Shown: positions 1 through 8,468, counted from the first letter of the stretch. The stretch: DNA of 64,000 nt from Streptomyces sp. NBC_01454 (GCF_036227565.1 NZ_CP109460.1:6386001-6450000), one strand, 5' to 3'. Made by a program: numbers and translations. The notes: generated by a model from the letters alone, not told the origin.

Positions 1-56
1 CAACGATCGGCTCGCCTTTGCGGTTCCATTACCTGCGGCCGGTTGGCCGTCCGCGT

Positions 57-329
57 TCACCGGCGGGCGCGGGAGTTGCCGAACAGCAGCCGGTAGGCGA
101 TCAGCAGGACCAGCGCACCGGCGACCGAGGCGATCCACATGGAGGGTTCGCCGAAGTCCTTGGGTATCGGGCGGTGCAGGAACTTCGTGGAGAGCCAGCC
201 GCCGAGGAAGGAGCCCACGATGCCGATCAGGGTCGTCCCGACGATCCCGCCCGGGTCCCGGCCCGGCAGCAGGACCTTGGCGATGATGCCTGCGATCAGC
301 CCGAGTACGAGCCAACTGACGATGCCCAT
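57..329 (-). CDS. GlsB/YeaQ/YmgE family stress-response membrane protein
   Basis: A 90-residue, very hydrophobic protein with three predicted membrane segments. The first begins directly after the start (MGIVSWLVLGLIAGIIAK), and the second contains the GGIVGTTLIGIVGSFLGGWL-type glycine pattern characteristic of the transglycosylase-associated (GlsB/YeaQ) family. Members are small inner-membrane proteins induced by stress; their biochemical role is not settled. The ATG at 329 is preferred over longer readings because a GAGGAACGC ribosome site sits just upstream and the hydrophobic family core starts there. It is followed on the same strand by nothing visible in the first 56 bases of the window. 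Confidence 0.88.
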   Translation of the reverse strand: MGIVSWLVLGLIAGIIAKVLLPGRDPGGIVGTTLIGIVGSFLGGWLSTKFLHRPIPKDFGEPSMWIASVAGALVLLIAYRLLFGNSRARR

Positions 330-486
330 GATGCGTTCCTCGTTCCTGCGCGGAGGGTTGGTACACAGATCAGGACGCCGGCCGGGCGGCAGGGGTTCCG
401 CGGCGTGGCACGGGCCACGTGCGCAGGTCACGGCGGTGGACCCGGCCGGCGTCGCGCGCGAGGTCAACCGCCGTCGCGGCCCGTCC

Positions 487-1197
487 TCATCCCGGCCGGA
501 CGAACCCGCACTCGTACGCGGCGATCACCGCCTGCGTCCGGTCCCGCACCCCGAGCTTGGCCAGCACCCCCGCCACATGGGTCTTGACCGTGGCCGGGCC
601 CACCCCCAGCCGCTCGGCGATCTCGGCGTTCGTCAGCCCCGTGGTCATCAGCCGCAGCACCGCACCCTCCCGCCCGGACAGCCGGGCCCGCAGCGTCCGC
701 ACCGCCTCGTCCGCCGCCTGCTCCCCGGCGTGCCGGGCGGCGAGCCGGCGCACCGCCGCCGGGAACAGCAGCGAGTCGCTGCGCGCCACCAGCCGTACGG
801 CCTGGACCAGTTCCTCGGCGCCGGAACGCTTGAGGAGAAAGCCGCTGGCACCGGCCCGCAGGGCACCGTAGACGCTGGCGTCGTTCTCGAAGGTCGTCAC
901 CACGATGATGCGCGGCGGTGCGGACATCGAGGCGAGCACCTGCTCGGTCGCCCGGATCCCGTCGATCTCCGGCATCCGGACGTCCATCAGCACGAGATCC
1001 GGGCGCAGTTCCCGGATCAGCGGCACCGCCTCGGCGCCGGTCGCCGCCTCGCCGACGACCTCCATGCCGTCCTCGGCGCCCAGGATCGCGCGCAGAGCGC
1101 CGCGCACCAGCCGTTCGTCGTCGGCGAGGACGATGCGCAGCGGGCGGGCTGCCTCCGCGTCACCGGCCGGCCGTCCGTCGTTCCGTACGGTGGCCAT
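487..1197 (-). CDS. NarL/FixJ-type response regulator
   Basis: A 236-residue two-component response regulator. The receiver domain (about residues 20-140) has the acidic pair D26-D27, the phosphoacceptor D72 in LVLMDVRMP, the conserved T in VVTTFEND and the K in GFLLKRSG. A LuxR-type helix-turn-helix occupies about 170-230 (LSGREGAVLRLMTTGLTNAEIA and VKTHVAGVLAKLGVRDRTQA). The ATG at 1197 is preceded by GGGGGACGAGGGA. It lies downstream of, and on the same strand as, the histidine kinase ending at 1326, so the two form a cognate pair. The regulon is not evident from the sequence. Confidence 0.93.
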   Translation of the reverse strand: MATVRNDGRPAGDAEAARPLRIVLADDERLVRGALRAILGAEDGMEVVGEAATGAEAVPLIRELRPDLVLMDVRMPEIDGIRATEQVLASMSAPPRIIVVTTFENDASVYGALRAGASGFLLKRSGAEELVQAVRLVARSDSLLFPAAVRRLAARHAGEQAADEAVRTLRARLSGREGAVLRLMTTGLTNAEIAERLGVGPATVKTHVAGVLAKLGVRDRTQAVIAAYECGFVRPG

Positions 1198-1325
1198 TCC
1201 CTCGTCCCCCTTTTCCGGCGGTGCGCCTCTTTGTGCCTTTGTGCCCCTCTGCACCCCTTTAACCCCCTCTGCTCCCCTCTGCGCCTCTCTGCTCTCCTCT
1301 ACTGTTCTTTACTCGCCTTTACTCC
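1198..1325 (-). other. purine-rich spacer between kinase and regulator genes
   Basis: The 128-bp gap between the kinase stop and the regulator start is almost pure pyrimidine on the plus strand (purine on the transcribed minus strand) from about 1200 to 1325. It contains recurring CCCCTCTGC-like and TTTGTGCC-like units. No alternative gene is apparent in it. In mRNA sense it is rich in AGAGGGG and AAAGG blocks that resemble repeated Shine-Dalgarno sequences. Confidence 0.6.
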
Positions 1326-2636
1326 TCATGTCTCCGCTCCCGCCCCCGTGCCCGCCAGTGGCAGCCGGGCCGCCAGGCGCCAGACGCCGTCCTCGGCGGC
1401 GGCGCTCGCCCCGCCACCGAGCAGCCGGGCGCGCTCGGTGATGCCCCGCAGCCCGCGGCCGCCGCCCGCGCGGGCCTTCGGGGCGGCGCGGGCGGCCGGC
1501 GGCCCGGCCACCGCCCCGGGCAGCGGATTCTCCATCCGTATCCTCACCTGCGCGTCCGCCACCCGTACGGACAGCCGGACCGGCACCGGCCCGGCATGCC
1601 GCAGGGCGTTGCTGAGTCCTTCCTGCACGATCCGATAGGCCTCCCGCGAGACCACCGGCGGCAGCCCCGTACATCCCCTCTCGACCGTCGCCTCGACCGG
1701 TACGCCGCCCGCCCGGGTCCGGTCGAGCAGCGCCTCCAGGCCGTCCAGGGTGGGCGCGGGCGCGGCCGGGTCACTGCCGTCCTCCGCGCGCAACAGGCCC
1801 AGTACGGCGTCCAGTTCGGCGACCGCCGTGCGGGAGGTCTCCTCGATGGCGGCCAGCGCCCGGCGGGCGAACTCCGGGTCCGCGTCCAGGACCCGGCGGG
1901 CCGCGCCCGCCTGGAGGGTGACCGCGCTCAGCGCGTGCCCGACCGCGTCGTGCAGTTCGCGGGCCAGCCGGTTGCGGGACGCCAGATCGGCGGCCCGGCG
2001 CTCGGCGGCGGCCAGCCGGTCGGCGGGCGTGGGCCCCAGCAGCACCGGGGCGCAGCGCGCCAGCAGGGTCCCGGCTCCCCAGGCGGCGCCGGCCACCAGC
2101 GCCAGCAGCGCCAGTCCCGTGAGCGGCCCCAGCACCCCGTGAAAGGCGTCCGGCCAGCGCGGTTCGGTGTGCTGCAAGGAGGGGGAGAACGGCAGGACCA
2201 GCAGCAGGACGGCGGCCGGCGGCGCGGCCAGCGACACCCCGCTGACGATCACTCCGGCCAGCAGATGCGTCACGAACCACAGCGCGGTGCGCCGCCGGGC
2301 CGCCCATGAGAGAGCCGGCCCCTCGGCCAACAGCTCCGCGGGCACCCCGCACAGCGACCGGACGGCGTGCACCTCCAGCGGCCGCGCCAGCGGGAAGAGC
2401 AGCGCGGCCAGGGCGGCCAGCGGCAGTGCACAGCCGAGGTCGAGGAACTGCCGGCCGGCGGAGCCCAGCGGGCCCTTGTCCTCGTCGAACGGCGGGAGGA
2501 AGACGGAGACCAGCAGGAAGAACGGCATCAACAGCGCGCCGCCCAGCACCAGATGGACCCAGCGCCGCCCGGTCATCCGCACCGCGGAAGGGCCCCGCAG
2601 GCGGCGAAGGGCATCCCGGCCGGTCGAAAGGCTCAT
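1326..2636 (-). CDS. NarL-type sensor histidine kinase
   Basis: A 436-residue membrane kinase. About five or six hydrophobic segments fill residues 25-200. They are followed by the HisKA_3 dimerisation helix with phosphoacceptor H229 (RELHDAVGHALSAVTLQAG). A HATPase domain follows, with the N-box EGLSNALRHAG and the G-box GGGRGLRGITERARLLGG. The histidine context and the paired LuxR-type regulator at 487-1197 place it in the NarX/DesK class. There is no large extracellular sensor domain, so the signal is probably sensed in or near the membrane. The ATG at 2636 has an AAGG-containing site about 10 bases upstream. Confidence 0.92.
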   Translation of the reverse strand: MSLSTGRDALRRLRGPSAVRMTGRRWVHLVLGGALLMPFFLLVSVFLPPFDEDKGPLGSAGRQFLDLGCALPLAALAALLFPLARPLEVHAVRSLCGVPAELLAEGPALSWAARRRTALWFVTHLLAGVIVSGVSLAAPPAAVLLLVLPFSPSLQHTEPRWPDAFHGVLGPLTGLALLALVAGAAWGAGTLLARCAPVLLGPTPADRLAAAERRAADLASRNRLARELHDAVGHALSAVTLQAGAARRVLDADPEFARRALAAIEETSRTAVAELDAVLGLLRAEDGSDPAAPAPTLDGLEALLDRTRAGGVPVEATVERGCTGLPPVVSREAYRIVQEGLSNALRHAGPVPVRLSVRVADAQVRIRMENPLPGAVAGPPAARAAPKARAGGGRGLRGITERARLLGGGASAAAEDGVWRLAARLPLAGTGAGAET

Positions 2637-2730
2637 GGCCGCCAGCCTTCCGGCAGCCGGACCGGTACGCGTCGGCCCCGGCGACGATCCGCCTCCGCCG
2701 CACGGGGGAGGGCCGCCCGGCGGGGACGGC

Positions 2731-3501
2731 TCACCGCTGCCGGGCGGCCGGCGTCAGTCGGTCGCGGGCGCCGCACAGGGCGTCTTTGATCAGCTGCTCA
2801 TGGGCCGGGGTCAGCCGGGCCACCGGCACCGAGCAGCTGAGCGCGTCCCGGGCGGGTGCCCGGTAGGGGAGCGCGACACCGAAGCAGCGCAGGCCCAGGG
2901 TGTTCTCCTCGCGGTCGACCGCGTATCCCCGCGCGCGCACCGTGTGCAGCTCCGCGAGCAGCTGCTCGCGGTCGGTGAGCGTGTGCTCGGTCAGCCGGGG
3001 GAGGACCGGCGGCAGCAACGACCGCAGCTGGTCGTCAGTGTGCGTGGCGAGCAGCGCCTTGCCCAGCGCGGTGGAGTGCGCGGGCAGCCGCCGGCCGACG
3101 CGCGTGAAGGGGCGCAGGTGGTGCGGCGAGGGGCGGGTGGCGAGAGTGACGACGTGGGTGCCGTCGAGGCGGGCGAGGTGGAGGGTCTCGGCGGTGTCCT
3201 CGGCGAGCCGGTCCAGCGCCGGCCGCGCCGCGGCCACCACCTCGTCGCCGTCGACGCAGGACGTGCCGACCAGCAGCGCACGGACGCCGATGCCGTAGCG
3301 GGTGCCGGTCGCATCGGTCTCGATCCAGCCCAGGTCGACGAGGGTGCGCAGCAGCATGAAGAGGCTGGACTTCGGATAGCCGACGGCTTCCTGGACGGAC
3401 GTCAGACTGTGCAGTCCGGGGCGTCCCGCGAAGTATTCGAGCAACTTCACCGTCCGCACCGCGGATTTGACCTGCGATCCACCGGTATCGGCAGCTGACA
3501 T
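2731..3501 (-). CDS. IclR family transcriptional regulator
   Basis: A 256-residue regulator. The N-terminal winged helix-turn-helix (about residues 10-75, SAVRTVKLLEYFAGRPGLHSLTS) is followed by the IclR effector-binding domain with the typical LPAHSTALGKALLA motif and a RGYAVDREENTLGLRCFGVAL segment. It is divergent from the aldehyde dehydrogenase gene that starts at 3652, and a GTTC-N8-GAAC dyad lies between them, so it most likely controls that gene and itself. The ATG at 3501 was chosen because it is about 10 residues before the HTH and is preceded by AAGGGCG. An in-frame ATG at 3531 is possible. Confidence 0.9.
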   Translation of the reverse strand: MSAADTGGSQVKSAVRTVKLLEYFAGRPGLHSLTSVQEAVGYPKSSLFMLLRTLVDLGWIETDATGTRYGIGVRALLVGTSCVDGDEVVAAARPALDRLAEDTAETLHLARLDGTHVVTLATRPSPHHLRPFTRVGRRLPAHSTALGKALLATHTDDQLRSLLPPVLPRLTEHTLTDREQLLAELHTVRARGYAVDREENTLGLRCFGVALPYRAPARDALSCSVPVARLTPAHEQLIKDALCGARDRLTPAARQR

Positions 3502-3506
3502 CGCCC

Positions 3507-3536
3507 TTGACCCCCCTGTTCCGGCCGCCATAGAGT
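3507..3536 (+). promoter_or_regulatory. candidate promoter for the aldehyde dehydrogenase gene
   Basis: TTGACC at 3507-3512 and TAGAGT at 3531-3536 are separated by 18 bases and resemble a housekeeping-sigma promoter. The predicted start of transcription lies just upstream of the dyad at 3563-3578, which would place a bound IclR protein in the path of RNA polymerase. This is inferred from sequence likeness only. Confidence 0.4.
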
Positions 3537-3562
3537 CCCAGTTGTTCATGATCTGGGACGCT

Positions 3563-3578
3563 GTTCAGCATAGCGAAC
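3563..3578. promoter_or_regulatory. putative IclR operator
   Basis: GTTCAGCATAGCGAAC is an imperfect inverted repeat (GTTC-N8-GAAC) in the 150-bp divergent spacer between the IclR gene and the aldehyde dehydrogenase gene. Its position and symmetry fit an autoregulatory site for the adjacent IclR protein. Confidence 0.45.
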
Positions 3579-3651
3579 GCGGTCCGGTGTGCTGCGCGAA
3601 AGCGGAACGTCTTGAACGACTCGGCACGGCATCGCCCGGGAGGAATGCACG

Positions 3652-5196
3652 GTGGCAGCAGCAGCTCCAGTCTGGAGTGTCGATCCCCGTACCGGGAAGC
3701 AGCGGGAACAGGTGGCGGTGGAGGCCACGGCCGACGAGGTGGACACCGTCGTCCGCGCGGCGCACACCGCCCGCGGCGCGCTCGCCGACCGCGCCGTACG
3801 CACCGCCCTGCTGCGCCGTGCCGCGGAGCTGCTCGACGACGCGGGCGAGGCGGTCATCGAGGCCGCCGACGCCGAGACCGCGCTCGGCCCCGGCCGGCTC
3901 ACCGGCGAACTCGCCCGCACCACCTACCAGTTGCGGGCCTTCGCGGACCTCGTGCAGGAGGGCGCGTTCCTCGACGTACGGATCGACCACGCCGACCCCG
4001 CGCTCGCCCCGCCCCGGCCCGATCTGCGCCGCTACAAGATCCCGCTGGGCCCGGTCGCGGTCTACTCCGCCAGCAACTTCCCGCTCGCCTTCTCGGTACC
4101 GGGCGGCGACACCGCCAGCGCCCTGGCGGCCGGCTGCCCGGTCGTCGTCAAGGCCCACCCGGACCATCCGGCCACCTCTGAGCTGTGCGCCGCGCTGCTG
4201 CGCCGGGCCGCCGCCGAGGCCGGCCTGCCCGAGGGCGTGCTGCACCTGGTGCACGGCTTCCAGGCCGGTATCGACCTGGTGCGCCACCCGCTGATCACCG
4301 CGGCCGGCTTCACCGGCTCGGTCCGCGGCGGCCGCGCCCTGTACGACGCGGCCGCCGCCCGTCCGCACCCCATCCCCTTCCACGGCGAGCTCGGCAGCCT
4401 CAACCCCGTGGTGATCACCGAGGCCGCGGCCGGGGAACGCGCCGAGGAGATCGGCGCCGGGCTGGCCGGCTCGATGACGCTCGGCGTCGGCCAGTTCTGC
4501 GTCAAGCCCGGCCTGGTCCTGGCGCCCGCGGGGCAGGCGGGCGAGCGGCTGGTGACCGCGCTGACCGCCGCGGTCAGCAACAGTGAGGCCGGGGTGCTGC
4601 TCGACCACCGGATGCGCCAGGCGTTCCTCGACGGGATCGGCAGCCGCGCCGGGCTCGCGGGCGTCGAGGCCCCGGTGACCCCGGGCGCCGGCGGTGAGCA
4701 CACCGTCAGCGCCGGCTTCCTCACCGTCCCCGCCGCCCGCCTCACCACCGAGGGGCCCCACGACCTCCTCCTGGAGGAGTGCTTCGGCCCGGTCACCGTC
4801 GTCGCCCGCTACACCGACGAGGCCGAGATCGCCGCCGTCCTCGCCCGGCTCCCCGGCAACCTCTCCGCCACGCTCCACCTCGGCGACGCGGAGAGCGCCG
4901 GCACCGACGGGACGGGGCGCGGCGCCCGGCTGCTGGCCGCGGTCACCCCGCTCGCCGGCCGGGTGGTCGTCAACGGCTGGCCCACCGGGGTCGCGGTCGC
5001 CCCCGCCCAGCACCACGGCGGCCCCTACCCGGCCACCACCTCCACCGCCACCTCCGTCGGCGGCACCGCCGTGGAACGCTGGCTGCGACCGGTCGCCTAC
5101 CAGGACACCCCGCCCGCCCTGCTGCCGCCCGAGCTGCGCGAGGACAACCCGCTCGGCCTCCCGCGCCGGATCAACGGCCGCGCGGAGGGCGTCTAG
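3652..5196 (+). CDS. aldehyde dehydrogenase, 2,5-dioxovalerate (alpha-ketoglutarate semialdehyde) type
   Basis: A 514-residue NAD(P)-dependent aldehyde dehydrogenase. The substrate-distinctive motifs are YSASNFPLAFSVPGGDTASA in the cofactor-binding region, HGELGSLNPV with catalytic-base E246, and GQFCVKPG with nucleophile C283. These match the alpha-ketoglutarate semialdehyde dehydrogenase subgroup, which ends the non-phosphorylated sugar-acid and hydroxyproline routes at 2-oxoglutarate. The GTG at 3652 follows a GGGAGGA site. No sugar-acid dehydratase lies nearby, so the upstream pathway is not visible. The flanking divergent IclR gene is the likely regulator. The stop codon overlaps the end of the convergent methyltransferase gene by 4 bases. 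Confidence 0.9.
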   Translation: MAAAAPVWSVDPRTGKQREQVAVEATADEVDTVVRAAHTARGALADRAVRTALLRRAAELLDDAGEAVIEAADAETALGPGRLTGELARTTYQLRAFADLVQEGAFLDVRIDHADPALAPPRPDLRRYKIPLGPVAVYSASNFPLAFSVPGGDTASALAAGCPVVVKAHPDHPATSELCAALLRRAAAEAGLPEGVLHLVHGFQAGIDLVRHPLITAAGFTGSVRGGRALYDAAAARPHPIPFHGELGSLNPVVITEAAAGERAEEIGAGLAGSMTLGVGQFCVKPGLVLAPAGQAGERLVTALTAAVSNSEAGVLLDHRMRQAFLDGIGSRAGLAGVEAPVTPGAGGEHTVSAGFLTVPAARLTTEGPHDLLLEECFGPVTVVARYTDEAEIAAVLARLPGNLSATLHLGDAESAGTDGTGRGARLLAAVTPLAGRVVVNGWPTGVAVAPAQHHGGPYPATTSTATSVGGTAVERWLRPVAYQDTPPALLPPELREDNPLGLPRRINGRAEGV

Positions 5197-5858
5197 CCGG
5201 CCGCCGCCGGCTCCTTGCGGGCGACGAGCTGCAGGCGCTCGGCCGTCCGCCCGTCCAGGGTGCCCACCGACCCCCGCCGCTCCGCCAGCAGCGAGAAGCC
5301 CGCCGCCTGCACCCTCTCCCGCAGCAGCTCCGGCGGATGGTGGCGGAACACCCCGCCGTCGGGCGTCTCGAACACCCCGTACGTCCCGTACCGCTCCGCG
5401 TACCGCGCATAGCGTTCCTGGTTGAGCGCGTCGTCCTGCAACGGCACATCGCTCAGATACAGCACCCCGCCGGGCCGCACCAGCCGCCCCAGCTCCCCGG
5501 CGATCGCACTCTGGTCCGCGTCCCCGGGCACACAGGTGAGCACCGCGAACAGCAGCGCCGCATCGAACGCCCCGTCCTCGAACGGCAGCGGAAACCCGCC
5601 CCACCGCAGCAGATCCAGCTCCGGATGCTCCCGCCGCCCCCGGGCGATCAGCGCCGCCGACACATCCACCCCGCGCACCGAGCGGTAACCCCGCCCGGCC
5701 AGCTCGGCGGTCAGCCGCCCGTAGCCGCAGCCGTAGTCCAGCACCCGCGCGTCACGCGGCACATGCTCCTCCAGCAGCGCCGGATCGAGGGGATGCGTGA
5801 AGGTCTTGGCCGACCCGGTCGTCTCCCAGAAGCCGAGGAATCCCTGTGGCGAGGTCAT
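5193..5858 (-). CDS. class I SAM-dependent methyltransferase
   Basis: A 221-residue protein with a Rossmann methyltransferase core. Motif I is VLDYGCGYGRLT (D41-G47), the acidic residue D65 in GVDVS ends strand 2, and a post-motif region FDAALLFAVLTCVPGD is followed by RLVRPGGVLYLSD. The substrate cannot be told from the sequence. It is convergent with the aldehyde dehydrogenase gene (4-bp overlap of the ends). It is divergent from the DsbA-like gene at 5942 with an 83-bp spacer that must hold both promoters. Confidence 0.88.
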   Translation of the reverse strand: MTSPQGFLGFWETTGSAKTFTHPLDPALLEEHVPRDARVLDYGCGYGRLTAELAGRGYRSVRGVDVSAALIARGRREHPELDLLRWGGFPLPFEDGAFDAALLFAVLTCVPGDADQSAIAGELGRLVRPGGVLYLSDVPLQDDALNQERYARYAERYGTYGVFETPDGGVFRHHPPELLRERVQAAGFSLLAERRGSVGTLDGRTAERLQLVARKEPAAAG

Positions 5859-5941
5859 GCCCGGACGCTACCCCCGGAATAGGCGCGTGCCGCACATGGT
5901 TGCCCCCACGCACATCCGTCACGAGGAAAGTCAGCCGTCCC

Positions 5942-6661
5942 ATGCGCGTGGAAATCTGGTCCGACATCGCCTGCCCCTGGTGCTACATCGGCAAGGCCCG
6001 CTTCGAGGCCGGGCTCGCCGGGTTCGCGCACCGTGCCGTGGTCGAGGTGGTGCACCGCTCCTTCGAGCTGGACCCGAAGGCGCCGGCCACCGGTGATCTC
6101 CCGGTGCTGGACATGCTCGCCGAGAAGTACGGCGTGACCCGCGAGCAGGCCGCGGAGAGGGAGGCCCGGGTCGCCGGGGCCGCGGCCGCGGAGGGGCTGG
6201 ACTACCGCTCCGACCGGATCCACGGCAACACCTTCGACCTGCACCGGCTGCTGCACCTGGGCAGGGCGCACGGCGTCGAGGACGCGCTGCTCGACGCCTT
6301 CTACCGCGCCAACTTCGCCGAGGCCCGGGCGCTCGGGGACCCGGCGGTGCGCAGTGAGCTCGCGGTCGGTGCGGGGCTGCCCGCCGACGAGGTCGCGCGG
6401 GTGCTGGCCGACCCCGGGGCGTATGCGCAGGAGGTGCGCGCCGAGGAGCGCGAAGCGGCCGAGCTGGGCGCCACCGGCGTGCCGTTCTTCGTCATCGACC
6501 GCCGCTACGGCATCTCCGGCGGACAGCCCGCCGAGGTCTTCCGGCAGGCCCTGGAGCGGGCGTATGCGGAGGGTGGCGAGCCGGGCGGTGACGGACACGG
6601 CGGCGATGAGGGCGCCGGTGCGGTGTGCGGGGACGACGGCTGCGCCGTGCCGGGGGAGTGA
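5942..6661 (+). CDS. DsbA family oxidoreductase (FrnE-like)
   Basis: A 239-residue thioredoxin-fold protein whose N-terminus reads MRVEIWSDIACPWCYIGKARF, with the redox CPWC motif at residues 11-14. The helical insertion contains the DLHRLLHLGRAHG element, and the cis-proline loop is GVPFFVIDRRYGISGGQP. This architecture matches the FrnE branch of the DsbA family. There is no signal peptide, so it acts in the cytoplasm. The C-terminal tail is Asp/Gly-rich and holds one Cys near its end. The ATG at 5942 is preceded by GAGGAAAG, and the family motif begins directly at this start. Confidence 0.93.
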   Translation: MRVEIWSDIACPWCYIGKARFEAGLAGFAHRAVVEVVHRSFELDPKAPATGDLPVLDMLAEKYGVTREQAAEREARVAGAAAAEGLDYRSDRIHGNTFDLHRLLHLGRAHGVEDALLDAFYRANFAEARALGDPAVRSELAVGAGLPADEVARVLADPGAYAQEVRAEEREAAELGATGVPFFVIDRRYGISGGQPAEVFRQALERAYAEGGEPGGDGHGGDEGAGAVCGDDGCAVPGE

Positions 6662-6790
6662 GCGCGCAGCGGCCTGCCCGCAGGCCGCGCCGCCCCCGCG
6701 TGCCCCGGACCCCGCCCCCCCCAACGCCCCCGTGGCGGGATACGGGCCCGCGTCATGGACGGGGCGGGTGTCACCGAGCACAGTGGGGGC

Positions 6791-7876
6791 ATGCAGCGAC
6801 GTGTGCCACTCGGCGGGGCGGAATTCGCGCCCGAGACGACCTTCTTGAACTCGGCCTCCAGCGGGCTCCTCCCGGCACGCAGCGCCGCCGCCCTGCGCGC
6901 GGCCCTCGACGAATCGGCCTCCTACGGCACCATGGGCCGCGACTACTTCGCCGCCGCCACCGCCTCCCGGGCCACCTTCGCCCGGCTGATGGGCGTGCCC
7001 GCCGAGCGGGTCGCCGTCGGCAGCTCGGTCGCGGTGCAGTCGGGGTTCGTGGCCGCCTCGCTCCCGGCGGGCGCCGAAGTGCTGGTGCCCGAGGGCGACT
7101 TCAGCTCGCTGGTCAACCCCTTCGCCGCCCACCCGGGCATCACACTGCGCACCGTGCCGCTGGAGGCGCTCGCCGACGCCGTGCGCCCCGGTACCGCGCT
7201 GGTCGCGTTCAGCGCCGTGCAGTCCGTGGACGGCAGGATCGCCGACATGGCGGCGATCCGCGACGCCGCGCGGGCTCATGGGGCGCGCACCTACCTCGAC
7301 GCGACCCAGGCCGCCGGCTGGCTGCCGCTGCGTGCCGCGGACTTCGACTTCGTCGTCGCCGGCGCCTTCAAGTGGCTGCTGTGCCCGCGCGGCACGACCT
7401 TCATGATCTTCGGCGGGGAGCTGGGGGCGGGCGCGCCGTGGCCGGCCGCGCCGCACGCCGGCTGGGTCGCCGGCGAGGACCCCGGCGCGTCCAACTACGG
7501 CCCGATCCGGCCGGCCGCCACCGCCCGGCGCTTCGACGAGCCGCATGCCCACTACTCCTACATCGGCGCCGAGCAGTCCCTCGCCCTCATCGACGAGCTG
7601 GGCGTGGACACCATCCACGCCCACAACACCGCACTCGCCGCCCACTACCGTGCCGGGCTGGCCGAGCGCGGCCTGGCGCCGGCGCCCGCGCCGGGCTCGG
7701 CGATCGTCTCCACGCCGGGCCTCACGGACGCGGAACACCGGCTGACCGAAGCGGGGGTGCGGATCGCGGTGCGTGGCGGACTGCTCCGCGCGTCCTTCCA
7801 CCTCTACAACTCGACGGACGACGTGGAGCGGCTGCTGTCCCTGCTGGACCAGGGCCTGTCCGACGGGCGAGGGTGA
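6791..7876 (+). CDS. class V aminotransferase-fold PLP enzyme
   Basis: A 361-residue PLP-dependent enzyme of aminotransferase class V (cysteine desulfurase/isopenicillin epimerase-like fold). It has the N-terminal TFLNSASSGLLP element, the cofactor Asp in YLDATQAAGW, and the Schiff-base lysine K194 in GAFKWLLCPRGT. The C-terminal small domain ends in RIAVRGGLLRASFHLYNSTDDV. The substrate is not clear: the SufS cysteine motif is absent, so desulfurase activity is not supported. The ATG at 6791 has GTGGGGGC immediately upstream. A start at 6755 is possible but adds a non-conserved tail. Confidence 0.88.
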   Translation: MQRRVPLGGAEFAPETTFLNSASSGLLPARSAAALRAALDESASYGTMGRDYFAAATASRATFARLMGVPAERVAVGSSVAVQSGFVAASLPAGAEVLVPEGDFSSLVNPFAAHPGITLRTVPLEALADAVRPGTALVAFSAVQSVDGRIADMAAIRDAARAHGARTYLDATQAAGWLPLRAADFDFVVAGAFKWLLCPRGTTFMIFGGELGAGAPWPAAPHAGWVAGEDPGASNYGPIRPAATARRFDEPHAHYSYIGAEQSLALIDELGVDTIHAHNTALAAHYRAGLAERGLAPAPAPGSAIVSTPGLTDAEHRLTEAGVRIAVRGGLLRASFHLYNSTDDVERLLSLLDQGLSDGRG

Positions 7877-8009
7877 GCGTGGCACCCGGCACAACACCCG
7901 CCATCGGCCCGGACGTTAGTGGGGCGTTAGCCGGACAGCGGTAGATCGTCAGCAGCGACCGACAGTCTTGTTCTGCCGAGCCCGCAGCACCGGACAGAAC
8001 GGGAAGAAC

Positions 8010-8468
8010 ATGTCGCACACCACCCTCCGCCACGCCCGCAAGGCCGCAGCCGCCATGGTGATCACCGTCGCCGCGTTCGGGCTCACCGCCTGCCAGGGCG
8101 GCGGCAGCGACGCCTCAGCACCCGCCGGCTCCGCCCATGCCACCCACTCCTCCACTTCCGGGGCCAAGACCGCCCGGAACTCTGCCGGCGACGCGCCGAC
8201 GGGCACTGCCGAAAAGCCCGGGACGAGCTGCACCAACCAGATCAATTACGCGGGCGACTCGCGGTCCAACGCCGAGATCAACAGCATCGGCGAGAAGACC
8301 GGCCACTGCCCGGCGCCGGAAAAGGGCGACAAGCCCTCGGGCACCCCCAAGAAGCCCGGGACGAGCTGCACCAACCAGATCAATTACGCGGGCGACTCGC
8401 GGTCCAATGCCGAGATCAACAGCATCGGCGAGAAGACCGGCCACTGCCCGCCGGTCCGGCATCAGTGA
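8010..8468 (+). CDS. secreted lipoprotein with two near-identical Cys-containing repeats
   Basis: A 152-residue exported protein. The signal sequence ends in the lipobox LTAC (VITVAAFGLTACQGGG). A Ser/Ala/Thr-rich linker follows, then two copies of a 33-residue unit beginning KPGTSCTNQINYAGDSRSN and ending EKTGHCP. Each copy has two cysteines that could form a disulfide. The start at 8010 is preceded by GGGAAG. The function is unknown. The repeat encodes no domain I can name, and the near identity of the copies indicates a recent duplication. Confidence 0.85.
   Translation: MSHTTLRHARKAAAAMVITVAAFGLTACQGGGSDASAPAGSAHATHSSTSGAKTARNSAGDAPTGTAEKPGTSCTNQINYAGDSRSNAEINSIGEKTGHCPAPEKGDKPSGTPKKPGTSCTNQINYAGDSRSNAEINSIGEKTGHCPPVRHQ
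8214..8450 (+). repeat. 99-bp direct repeat inside the lipoprotein gene
   Basis: Copies at 8214-8312 and 8352-8450 are 99 bp each with a 138-bp period. By eye they differ at a single synonymous position (AAC versus AAT for one Asn codon). The 39-bp stretch between them encodes a Pro/Lys linker. Confidence 0.95.

Noticed and set aside
1..56. End of a gene entering from the left edge
   Set aside because: No coding pattern or stop with family likeness is visible in the first 56 bases.
3565..5604. A 679-codon minus-strand frame opposite the aldehyde dehydrogenase gene
   Set aside because: It has low-complexity Gly/Ala/Arg/Val composition typical of the antisense of a Streptomyces gene, while the plus strand encodes a complete enzyme with catalytic motifs.
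5855..7897. A 680-codon minus-strand frame opposite the DsbA-like and aminotransferase-like genes
   Set aside because: No domain or start signal is visible, and both plus-strand genes are complete and have family motifs.
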